The notes under the pieces: model-generated
The model's database searches: none
What the model saw: the letters and a program-made list of their open reading frames with translations, nothing else
What the model was told of the DNA's origin: nothing
From: Putridiphycobacter sp045110285
Lineage (GTDB): Bacteria > Bacteroidota > Bacteroidia > Flavobacteriales_D > Crocinitomicaceae
Length of the DNA stretch: 35,204 bases
Assembly: GCA_045110285.1 (NCBI GenBank)
Contig: JBGCGA010000080.1
Location: 1 to 35,204, forward strand
Direction: 5' to 3'
Made by a program: the position numbers and the translations under genes
Shown here: positions 26,460 through 34,506 of the stretch, in pieces
Numbering within the stretch: the first letter of the stretch is position 1
Layout: every line of letters begins with the position of its first letter

Positions 26460-28229
26460 TTGACAAATAACTACAAATTCAATATAAAAGTCTTGCAGGT
26501 GGCATTCACATGCTTCTGCTTATTAGTTGGATCTGTTTCGTTTTCTCAAAATTTAGATAAAATTGGAAAAAAGGACATGGTTAAGATAAATGGAGGGATC
26601 AATTTAAATACCATTGGTTATGCATCTGCTGGTCTTCCAATGCCCAACAGAGATCCATTGGCATGGTTTGCTACCGGAAAAGTAAATATTAGCATTTTAG
26701 ATGTGGCCCTTCCGTTTACATTTACCTATTCCAATCAAAATACCCGGTTTTCGCAGCCGTTTAACCAAACTGCATTGCACCCTTCTTACAAATGGATAAA
26801 AACGCATATAGGCAATGTAAATATGAATTTTTCACCTTATACACTAAGCGGGCATACTTTTTTAGGAGGTGGTGTAGAATTAACGCCAGGAAAATGGAAA
26901 ATAAAACTGATGGGAGGCAGACTAAATAGGACAGTTAACTACGATTTTGCTCTTGACAATTTGAATCAAATTGTGTTCAAAAGAATGGGCTACGGGTTGT
27001 CGGTAGGCTACGAAAAAAATGGCTATTCAGGCGAAGCTATTCTATTTAAAGCTGTTGATGATAGAAATTCACTCAACTTTATGCCATTGAATACAGATGT
27101 TAAACCGCAAGATAATTTTGTTGCTAGTTTAATAGGTAAAGCAAAAATCATAGAAAATATGCATTTAACTGCTGAATATTCGTTGAGTGGTTTAACACAA
27201 AACACAAATTACGAACTAGGAGTTGAAGAAGCTGTTAATACCAGTATATTTAATGGATTGGTAAATGCCAACGCGACTACAGACTATTTTAATGCTTTCA
27301 AAACGTCCTTAGCTTATAAACTAAAAATAATGAGCTTTTCATTCAATTTTGAACATGTTGACCCAGGTTACAAAACCCTTGGTGGCTTTTTCTTTAATAA
27401 CGATTTGCGAAATTATACCTTTGCTCCAAGTTTTACATTGTTTAAAAACAAATTGAATATAGGCGCCAATACAGGTTATCAAATTAACAATTTAGCTGGC
27501 GACAAAGGTTCGACTACTAGCCGCTGGGTCGGAAGCTTAAATGCAAGTTACGCGCCAACTAAAGCCATCAATATTGTTGGTTCTTATTCAAACTTTAGCA
27601 CCTTTACGCGCAACCGTCCTAATACCGATCCTTTTTACTATCAACCGGCTGATACTTTAAACTTTTATCAATTAACGCAAAATGCCATGGCATCTATAGG
27701 TTACCGTTTTGGAGAAAGTAAAAATAAATCGGCCGTGCAACTAATGTATAATTACCAAGAATCTTATAATTTAAGCGGCAATATTTTAGATGCTTCTGCA
27801 TTTGGAATTAATGTTGAAAACGATTCTGAACCTGCCAATGTACATGCCTCTAACCTATCGTACACCCTTCAATTTACCGAAAAAGCCATGGGGATTACTT
27901 TTGCTGCTAATGCCAATTACACGTCTTTTTTTGCTACCCAAAGCTTATTTGTTGGTCCAACCATTAACTTTCAAAAAAGTTTATTCGAAAAAAAATCTAG
28001 TTTATCAATCGGTTCCACTTATAACAGACAAATTAATAATAGCCTACTGGTTGGGAATGTATTTAACCACAGAGTTTCTTTTACTTTTGCTCCAAAAATT
28101 GAAAATAAGAAAATTGGCAAAGTGAACTTAAGTTTAAATGGTAATTTAATGCAGCGCTTGCCAACTTCAAGTAGCATTACAAAAATTGCGGAGATGAATG
28201 TTTTCGTGAATATGGCTTATAGCTTTTAG
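26460..28229 (+). CDS. Probable outer-membrane beta-barrel protein
   Basis: A 589-aa protein. TTG at 26460 is the only start that keeps the whole signal peptide (about residues 1-30, ending VSFSQ); no ATG precedes the hydrophobic core. The mature part is a series of amphipathic beta-strands with aromatic girdle residues (for example LPFTFTYSNQNTRF, FSFNFEHVDPGY) and ends in phenylalanine (NMAYSF), the usual signal for outer-membrane barrel insertion. I cannot assign it to a named porin or transporter family. It lies between the T9SS surface protein (37-bp gap) and the TANFOR gene (7-bp gap), so it may form the outer-membrane anchor or passage for one of them. Confidence 0.8.
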   Translation: MTNNYKFNIKVLQVAFTCFCLLVGSVSFSQNLDKIGKKDMVKINGGINLNTIGYASAGLPMPNRDPLAWFATGKVNISILDVALPFTFTYSNQNTRFSQPFNQTALHPSYKWIKTHIGNVNMNFSPYTLSGHTFLGGGVELTPGKWKIKLMGGRLNRTVNYDFALDNLNQIVFKRMGYGLSVGYEKNGYSGEAILFKAVDDRNSLNFMPLNTDVKPQDNFVASLIGKAKIIENMHLTAEYSLSGLTQNTNYELGVEEAVNTSIFNGLVNANATTDYFNAFKTSLAYKLKIMSFSFNFEHVDPGYKTLGGFFFNNDLRNYTFAPSFTLFKNKLNIGANTGYQINNLAGDKGSTTSRWVGSLNASYAPTKAINIVGSYSNFSTFTRNRPNTDPFYYQPADTLNFYQLTQNAMASIGYRFGESKNKSAVQLMYNYQESYNLSGNILDASAFGINVENDSEPANVHASNLSYTLQFTEKAMGITFAANANYTSFFATQSLFVGPTINFQKSLFEKKSSLSIGSTYNRQINNSLLVGNVFNHRVSFTFAPKIENKKIGKVNLSLNGNLMQRLPTSSSITKIAEMNVFVNMAYSF

Positions 28230-28236
28230 ATAGGAA

Positions 28237-31200
28237 ATGAGTAGAATTAAGAATATATTTTTAGCACTTGCTATTTTATTGTCAGCCTTTAAACTGACTG
28301 CTCAGAATTATCCTGTGCAATCGTTTGTGCAAATAACACCTCCTTTTAGTTCGTATTTGCCTGACTATGCTGACCCGTTTAACAACCAAATGAAAATTTT
28401 GTTGACGTTAACGGACTTTACAGTGCCATCCTACCAAGTAAGAGTAAGAATAACCATACAAGGCAATGGTTATTCCATTGTAACCAACGAGTTTGTCAAC
28501 CTACCTCCTATTACGGTTACACCGGGTGTACCAGTAGAAATTTCAGGAGCGAGTTTGGCACCTTATTTAGCCACAGAAAATTTAGTTTTTACAGGAATTA
28601 ACGTTAACGACTATGTGCAAAGAAAAGTATTGCCTGAAGGTCCTTGTACCATTTGTGTTGAAGTAATTGATTTTACCAGCCCTAATAATACTATTTTGGG
28701 GAATCCAGCTTGTTCGCAAGCCTGGTTTGCAAGGCAACAGCCTCCACTTTTAAACCAGCCATTTTGCGGAACCAGTATTCAAGAAACAACACCACAACAG
28801 ATTTTGTTTGCTTGGACGCCATTAAACATGGGAGATCCATTGGGCACATCCACCGAATATGTATTTGAATTATTTGAAGACAATAGCAATCCAGCTAGCA
28901 ATATTGATCCTAATCAAATCGTCAACTCAACCCTTCCCATTTTTATTCAAACTACCAATCAAACCTTTATTAATTATGGTATTGTTGAACCACAATTAAG
29001 GGTTGCGAAAAATTATATCTGGCGAATTCAGGCGCGCAATACCCAAGGGCGAGATTTATATGAAAACAATGGTTACAGTGCCGTATGCACCTTTACCTAC
29101 GGCAGTTTAGCGGCTTCGCTAGCTGATGGCATTGTATTGCAATTGCAAACTAACGGAACAGGTACAAGACAAGGAACCGCTAATTGGAATGCCAATAGTA
29201 TTTTTGATAATTATATTCTTGAAGTTAGAAAAACAGGAAACTCTGACTTTGAATGGTTTCAATATCCGACTAACGTAGGCGAACCAACCAGTAGTTTAAA
29301 AATAAATAGCCTTGAACCTTCAACTGAGTATGAGGGCAGAATTAAAGGAATAATTGGTTCCGACTACGAATCCGACTATAGTAATACCTCAACTTTCACC
29401 ACCAATCCTGCTCCAAATTATGCTTGTGGTAGCACGACTATGCCTGCCACTTCACCTAATATTGTGCCTTTGGATAATGCCATTGCAGGTATGGTGTTTA
29501 CTGTGGGCCAATTTGATATGCGTGTCACAAGCATTACACCACTTGGGCAAGCAGGCCATTTTAAAGGCACTGGTAGAATTACCATGCCGTTTGTGGGTCT
29601 TAATCTAAACGTATCGTACGGCGATATTTTAGTTGATGAAAACTTAAGCATTAGAACGGGTAAAGTTGAAGCCATTACAAAAGGAATTGGCGCATGGGAA
29701 AATGACATACTACTAGGACAAGCCACTCCTATTTATGTAAATGACATTGATACAACAGGCTTTGTTTTAGATAGTAATTCATTAACCATTAATTTAAATG
29801 GAATTGACAGTACCTTAACTTTTCCTGGAGGCGGTGTTCCTTTAGTATTTAATGTGGCTGGCGGAAAACAATATATTGTTTGGCCTGATGGCACTATTGA
29901 TATTGGTACATGGGGAACAATTTCAAACGACAGTTTAGACGCAACAAAAGATTACTATGTTGAATTTAAAAAAGTAAGCACTCAAAAATATGGTTTTGAT
30001 GCCTTTGACACCAAGTACCAAGCATGGGCCGGCAACTACGAAAACATCATATTGAGTGACGGAACGCCCTATTATGTCGCTCATAAATCATCTGGTTGGA
30101 ATACTGGCGACAAAGTAAAAGCCATTTTGCATACCAATAATTCTCCGCTTGATATCACATTTACAATTGGCGGCAGCCTTATAGAAGCTAGTAAGGTGAC
30201 CATTGTAGATAATAAAACCTTCATTATTGATTTAGATGGGGAAATTGAAGATTTCTCAAAAGATCTGTATGCTTTTGACACCGACAATAAGAAAATAGGA
30301 AAGCTGAGAGTGATTGCCTACGAAGAAAAAACAGTTGATTTAGTGATTGTTCCTGTTGATGGCGCCACTATTAATTTACCGCAGTTACAAGACTCTCTGA
30401 ATAAAATTTATGCCGTTGCCAATACAAAATTTAACGTCACCATAGCAGGAAATTACGACAGCACAGCTTGGGATTTAAATAGTGATGGCGCTATGCAGGT
30501 TGAAGATCCAGCCTTGTTTGATCTGTACTCTGACGAAATGAAAAGCTTAAGAAGCGCTTATTTTGCAGATTCGTCCCACAATAAAAGCGCGCTTTATGTT
30601 TTTGTAGTCAACAATTTTAATTTACCAGGAGTTGAAGGCTATATGGTACACAATAAAGCCTTAGGTTTTGTAAAAAACAACCCAACAGCAAGAACCATAG
30701 CGCACGAAATTGGCCATGGCGCCTTTGATTTAGGACATACCTTTCCAGAGATTACAGAAGGAGGATCTGATAACTTAATGGACTATGGCAATGGTAATGA
30801 GTTAACCAAGGTGCAATGGGAACAAATATTTACCAATCAATTGTCTTTTTCATTTTTGGATGGAGCTGAGGATGGGCAGATGGCAAATTTGGTGCTAGAC
30901 GAAATAATTGACTTTAATACAATACTGAATTCCAGTGTAGAAAAACAAGCAGCTACAATATCGAACTCTGAAATTTATGCCCTAAAAAATGGACTATATT
31001 TCAGCTTTGATAATGAGAGTAAATCGAAGATAGACCGAATAGGATTTTCCCAAAATGGTTATGTAGAATACTTTATTACCAAACTGGACAATACATACCG
31101 TCCCTCTCTAATTAGCTACACTATATCTAAAACAACTATGGCCGTTGACGTTAACGGAACTACAGAGAATTTGAAATATATAAGTGAAACAAAATCTTCC

Positions 31201-33693
31201 CTAAAATTTCATAATACTAGTTATACTGGAATAATCAAACAAGAGAAAGTAACGGATGGGCACAATATTATTAACGGTGTTGTCCGCGATTATGCAAATA
31301 AAGTTGATGATATAACAGATGTTCTTTTCAATAGATACGAATGCAGTGGTAATACTTTTGATATAGTAATTGGTGAAGAAACGGTTAATGGAGTTAAACA
31401 AAACCTTTATAAAACTGTAAATTGTATTGTACCTGATCAAGATAAAGAATCCGCTTGTAAAACCTCTAATTTTAGAGTTTTAGTGAAGTATTTTCAAGAT
31501 GATTTTGATGATGTATTACTAAAACTTAAAGAGGCTATTAGTACAGATAATTACAGAATTGATCAATATGTAAATACAAGCACGTTACCTCCAGCCATAA
31601 ACAACAGTCTCTATAAGAATTATTATCTACTTCGTAAACTCAGACCAAACTTCCGCCCTGTAATTTTGTATTTCAAAACACTCCAGGATAGAAATGGTTT
31701 TTATTCAAAGGAAGCCTTGGAAACTATGACAGCTGATATTATGACTAGGTTAAAAGCTGACTACCCTGATAAAGTAATCATGTTACATTTAATTAACGGT
31801 AATTCACAGGTGAAAAAATCTATGTTTGGTACTGTTCTGGATGCAAACGGTTGCTCTCGATATAAATACGCAATCTCTGATAAATCTTATATGGGAGATG
31901 ACTGGAATGATAATATATTAAATTCTACATCAAGTGTTACGAAAAGAATTCAACTTGCTTTCAACTATTTAAAAAAGCCATATCATGTACATACTATTTT
32001 TGAAAGCCTAGACTACGTAGTTCATCAGACTAGATCAAATATTTTACTAAAAACATCTAGTCCTGATGTTTCTGGCCTACCTTTTATTATGCATGTAAAT
32101 GTGTTAGAATCTAAAAGAAAACTGAATTATGATTCTAAAATAGTAGAAATAGTTAATTATATCTCAAGTAAAGAATTAAGGGTTTTCGGCACTGCCCCCA
32201 CCACTAGACCTTATACTCACGATCCCAAGAAACAATTTCTACGCAAAGGTGCTTTTTCTGAAAAGAAAATTAAAGAGATGGTGAATACCATTATTTCAAA
32301 TAATTACAGTTTTGACGAAAGCTGTTTTCATCTGCAGCTGTATGTTGGATCAGAAAATGCTTACACGAATGATATCATTTCTGTCGTTAATAAAATATTT
32401 GAAATTTACAATGTGCTCTCTGAACCAGAACCGGAGGTAAGTCTTAGTAAAACTGCTATTTTAAGAGATTGGGCTACAAAGCCATTTAGTTTTGATGCTT
32501 TAAAAACTCAAACTATTACTTCTCCTGAAAAAGTAAACGCATACTTTATTGGAGTAACTAACAATGAATATGACTTAAAATGGGATGTTTGGTTTAATAA
32601 TCATCCCGACCTAGTTGACTCTGACTTTATTAATGGAATTGATGGTACTACTCTATTTGTTGATCCGGTGATTTATGGTGCGGCAGATATTATTGGTATG
32701 CTACCTGTTGTTGATGTTGTTGGTGATGTAATTGGGGTAGCTTATGCCACAGCAAGAGGCCATACTGCAGATGCAGTTTTGTATGGGGTAGCGGTTCCCA
32801 TTGCAATAGTTAGTGGTGCTGAGCTAAAACTTTTAAAAAAGTTTGTGCTTACGGTAAAAAAAGGTGCAAATTCAATAGCAACATCTAGTTTTGTTCTTAA
32901 AAATATTGATGCTGTAGAAATAGATGATATTATAGTCGGTAGCGCTATTAAAGCAAAAAACGCTACCAGTATTGATAAAGTCTCTGCAATAAAATCAAGC
33001 ATTGACTTGGACCATACCCAAAAAGTTGCAAAAATTGGATTGGCTGAGGCGGGGAGTGCAAAATTTGGAAAATATTTTGTTAGCTCATTGACTGGTTTTT
33101 CAGATGATATAGCTTCTTTAGCTAGTAAGCAAGGCTTAAGTATTGATGATTTTAAAGTACTTCAACAAAAGAGGTATGATGTAATGACTCCTTTGGAACA
33201 AGCTAAAGTAGATGCAATAAGAAATGCAATTCCTTTACCTGATGGAAATACAATTTTACAAAAAGCTATTCCGAAATCTGATATTCCAAAGTATTTAAGA
33301 GATATAGACCCCTACTATCAAGTTGGAGGTTTTGTTACTACTGCTAAAGATGCTAAACACCTTTCAACATTTGAAGATGTTTACTATGGGATGAGACTTG
33401 ATTATGAAGGAACAGCTTTTAATCTTTCAGATGGTGGTTTTGGAGTAATTAGATATAAAACACCTACTCCAAACGCTCAAGTTCCAAGAATTACAAGTCC
33501 TCAAGACAAATTCCCATTTACAGGGAACGGTTTTACATCAGGGAATAATGGCAAGTTAGGTGTTCCTGAATGGAAAACCCCATACAATACACCAGTGGAT
33601 GGAGCAGAGTTATGGGAAGTAGCTTCTGATGGTACAGAAACATTAAAAGCTATATTCAACACTAGTCAAAATAAATTTATCGCAGTACCATGA
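28237..33693 (+). CDS. TANFOR-type protein with metzincin-like site and C-terminal putative toxin domain
   Basis: An 1818-aa protein with a signal peptide (about residues 1-22, ending LTAQ). Residues about 25-290 fit the TANFOR domain (VQITPPFSSYLPDY, VRVRITIQGNGYSI), then a fibronectin-III-like module (about 300-385) and beta-rich domains (to about 700). A zinc-protease-like site follows: HEIGH (823-827), a third His834 and a Met-turn-like LMDY (Met848). Residues about 880-1470 are not recognised. A Gly/Ala/Val-rich hydrophobic stretch (about 1476-1535) precedes the last 140 residues (about 1680-1818), which form a separate domain. No T9SS sorting domain is present. The layout (conserved N-terminus, hydrophobic segment, variable C-terminus, small overlapping gene) is that of a polymorphic toxin; the C-terminal activity is unknown. 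Confidence 0.85.
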   Translation: MSRIKNIFLALAILLSAFKLTAQNYPVQSFVQITPPFSSYLPDYADPFNNQMKILLTLTDFTVPSYQVRVRITIQGNGYSIVTNEFVNLPPITVTPGVPVEISGASLAPYLATENLVFTGINVNDYVQRKVLPEGPCTICVEVIDFTSPNNTILGNPACSQAWFARQQPPLLNQPFCGTSIQETTPQQILFAWTPLNMGDPLGTSTEYVFELFEDNSNPASNIDPNQIVNSTLPIFIQTTNQTFINYGIVEPQLRVAKNYIWRIQARNTQGRDLYENNGYSAVCTFTYGSLAASLADGIVLQLQTNGTGTRQGTANWNANSIFDNYILEVRKTGNSDFEWFQYPTNVGEPTSSLKINSLEPSTEYEGRIKGIIGSDYESDYSNTSTFTTNPAPNYACGSTTMPATSPNIVPLDNAIAGMVFTVGQFDMRVTSITPLGQAGHFKGTGRITMPFVGLNLNVSYGDILVDENLSIRTGKVEAITKGIGAWENDILLGQATPIYVNDIDTTGFVLDSNSLTINLNGIDSTLTFPGGGVPLVFNVAGGKQYIVWPDGTIDIGTWGTISNDSLDATKDYYVEFKKVSTQKYGFDAFDTKYQAWAGNYENIILSDGTPYYVAHKSSGWNTGDKVKAILHTNNSPLDITFTIGGSLIEASKVTIVDNKTFIIDLDGEIEDFSKDLYAFDTDNKKIGKLRVIAYEEKTVDLVIVPVDGATINLPQLQDSLNKIYAVANTKFNVTIAGNYDSTAWDLNSDGAMQVEDPALFDLYSDEMKSLRSAYFADSSHNKSALYVFVVNNFNLPGVEGYMVHNKALGFVKNNPTARTIAHEIGHGAFDLGHTFPEITEGGSDNLMDYGNGNELTKVQWEQIFTNQLSFSFLDGAEDGQMANLVLDEIIDFNTILNSSVEKQAATISNSEIYALKNGLYFSFDNESKSKIDRIGFSQNGYVEYFITKLDNTYRPSLISYTISKTTMAVDVNGTTENLKYISETKSSLKFHNTSYTGIIKQEKVTDGHNIINGVVRDYANKVDDITDVLFNRYECSGNTFDIVIGEETVNGVKQNLYKTVNCIVPDQDKESACKTSNFRVLVKYFQDDFDDVLLKLKEAISTDNYRIDQYVNTSTLPPAINNSLYKNYYLLRKLRPNFRPVILYFKTLQDRNGFYSKEALETMTADIMTRLKADYPDKVIMLHLINGNSQVKKSMFGTVLDANGCSRYKYAISDKSYMGDDWNDNILNSTSSVTKRIQLAFNYLKKPYHVHTIFESLDYVVHQTRSNILLKTSSPDVSGLPFIMHVNVLESKRKLNYDSKIVEIVNYISSKELRVFGTAPTTRPYTHDPKKQFLRKGAFSEKKIKEMVNTIISNNYSFDESCFHLQLYVGSENAYTNDIISVVNKIFEIYNVLSEPEPEVSLSKTAILRDWATKPFSFDALKTQTITSPEKVNAYFIGVTNNEYDLKWDVWFNNHPDLVDSDFINGIDGTTLFVDPVIYGAADIIGMLPVVDVVGDVIGVAYATARGHTADAVLYGVAVPIAIVSGAELKLLKKFVLTVKKGANSIATSSFVLKNIDAVEIDDIIVGSAIKAKNATSIDKVSAIKSSIDLDHTQKVAKIGLAEAGSAKFGKYFVSSLTGFSDDIASLASKQGLSIDDFKVLQQKRYDVMTPLEQAKVDAIRNAIPLPDGNTILQKAIPKSDIPKYLRDIDPYYQVGGFVTTAKDAKHLSTFEDVYYGMRLDYEGTAFNLSDGGFGVIRYKTPTPNAQVPRITSPQDKFPFTGNGFTSGNNGKLGVPEWKTPYNTPVDGAELWEVASDGTETLKAIFNTSQNKFIAVP

Positions 33694-34229
33694 TAATTAG
33701 GAACGGAGTCTACACTTATTACAAAGGAATTGAAATGTCTATTACTGAACACTACGGACATGGACTTAGTCAAAATATTGATGAAAATTATAGATTAATT
33801 TCATATGAGAAGTCTAAAGGAGTTGTAGGAGGTTTTAAGTTTGAAGAAAGCAATAATACTTTTTCAAAAAGTATTAAAATAGATGAGTTGAAAAATGCAT
33901 TCTATGTTACTACAAAAGTGCTTTATAAGGGTGGTCGTTTTCTAGTAGAGTCAAATTCACAAATAGGATTTGTTACTTTGAAAACTAATGATTCACTTGT
34001 TTTTGAAAAAATGGGATTAGAAATATATAAGGTCAATGACGAAAAAGAAATGAGTGAAGTTGAACTTTATAAAAAAAAATATTTTAAGGTTTTTGATGGG
34101 TTTATTGTAAGAGTCGCAATTGATGAGATTAAAGAGTTTTGGGAAGAAAGGACAAAAAGCGAATTTGACTTACCTATGCCTGAAGGAATTGAGAAAACAA
34201 AAATAATATATCAAAATGATATATCTTAA
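33690..34229 (+). CDS. Putative immunity protein for the TANFOR-linked toxin domain
   Basis: A 179-aa protein without signal peptide or membrane helix. I do not recognise its family. It is rich in Lys, Glu and beta-strand-forming residues, with a C-terminal helix IDEIKEFWEERTK. The ATG overlaps the stop codon of the 1818-aa gene (ATGA, 33690-33693), which implies coupled translation. A small soluble gene fused this way to the end of a modular exported protein is the classic place of an immunity gene; a cytosolic location would mean the toxin acts inside the cell. It is very AT-rich. An internal ATG at codon 16 is an alternative start. Confidence 0.65.
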   Translation: MIIRNGVYTYYKGIEMSITEHYGHGLSQNIDENYRLISYEKSKGVVGGFKFEESNNTFSKSIKIDELKNAFYVTTKVLYKGGRFLVESNSQIGFVTLKTNDSLVFEKMGLEIYKVNDEKEMSEVELYKKKYFKVFDGFIVRVAIDEIKEFWEERTKSEFDLPMPEGIEKTKIIYQNDIS

Positions 34230-34254
34230 ATTCATAAAAATCGTACTTCTATTT

Positions 34255-34295
34255 CTCCCGCTGCGCAGTAGCTTAGCTGCTGCGGAATGTTGAAC
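34255..34295. repeat. Hairpin repeat, copy 1
   Basis: First of three near-identical 40-bp units with the core GCAGTAGC-TTA-GCTGCTGC followed by GGAATGTTGAAC. The two halves pair as a stem with one T-G wobble around a 3-nt loop. It lies 25 bp after the putative immunity gene stop, so it may also act as a terminator. Confidence 0.75.
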
Positions 34296-34322
34296 CGAAG
34301 AAAGTAGGTAATTGATTTTATT

Positions 34323-34362
34323 CCCCGCTCCGGAGTAGCTTTGCTGCTGCGGAATGTTGAAC
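34323..34362. repeat. Hairpin repeat, copy 2
   Basis: Same unit as at 34255 with CCGGAGTAGC as left arm, TTT loop and GCTGCTGCGG as right arm, again followed by GGAATGTTGAAC. It begins 68 bp after the start of copy 1, in the same orientation. One left-arm change (C to G) weakens the stem compared with copy 3. Confidence 0.75.
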
Positions 34363-34454
34363 CTAAGTAATGCAGTTGTAAAATTAGTAAACTCTTAATA
34401 CTAGAGGCAACAAAGCACTGCCTTTCTGTCAAAAAAAGATATTTACCGCAGGCC

Positions 34455-34494
34455 CTCCCGCTCCGCAGTAGCTTTGCTGCTGCGGAATGTTGAA
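34455..34494. repeat. Hairpin repeat, copy 3
   Basis: The best stem of the three: CCGCAGTAGC (34463-34472), TTT loop, GCTGCTGCGG (34476-34485), with one wobble, then AATGTTGAAG. It has the same orientation as copies 1 and 2 and ends 12 bp before the stop of the leftward terminal gene. The 277-bp gap holds nothing else I can identify. Confidence 0.75.
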
Positions 34495-34506
34495 GCAATA
34501 AAAACT

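Noticed and set aside
27790..28125. 111-codon frame inside the beta-barrel gene
   Set aside because: It overlaps a full-length barrel protein in another frame and shows no family features.
29354..29726. Open frames on both strands inside the TANFOR gene
   Set aside because: They are shadows of a clear TANFOR-type coding frame.
33350..33693. T9SS sorting domain at the end of the 1818-aa protein
   Set aside because: The C-terminus lacks the PNP and GTYxLK-type motifs seen in the 1239-aa neighbour.
34206..34224. AT-only hairpin at the end of the immunity-like gene
   Set aside because: The ATATATC/GATATAT arms have one G-C pair, lie in coding sequence and are expected by chance in such AT-rich DNA.
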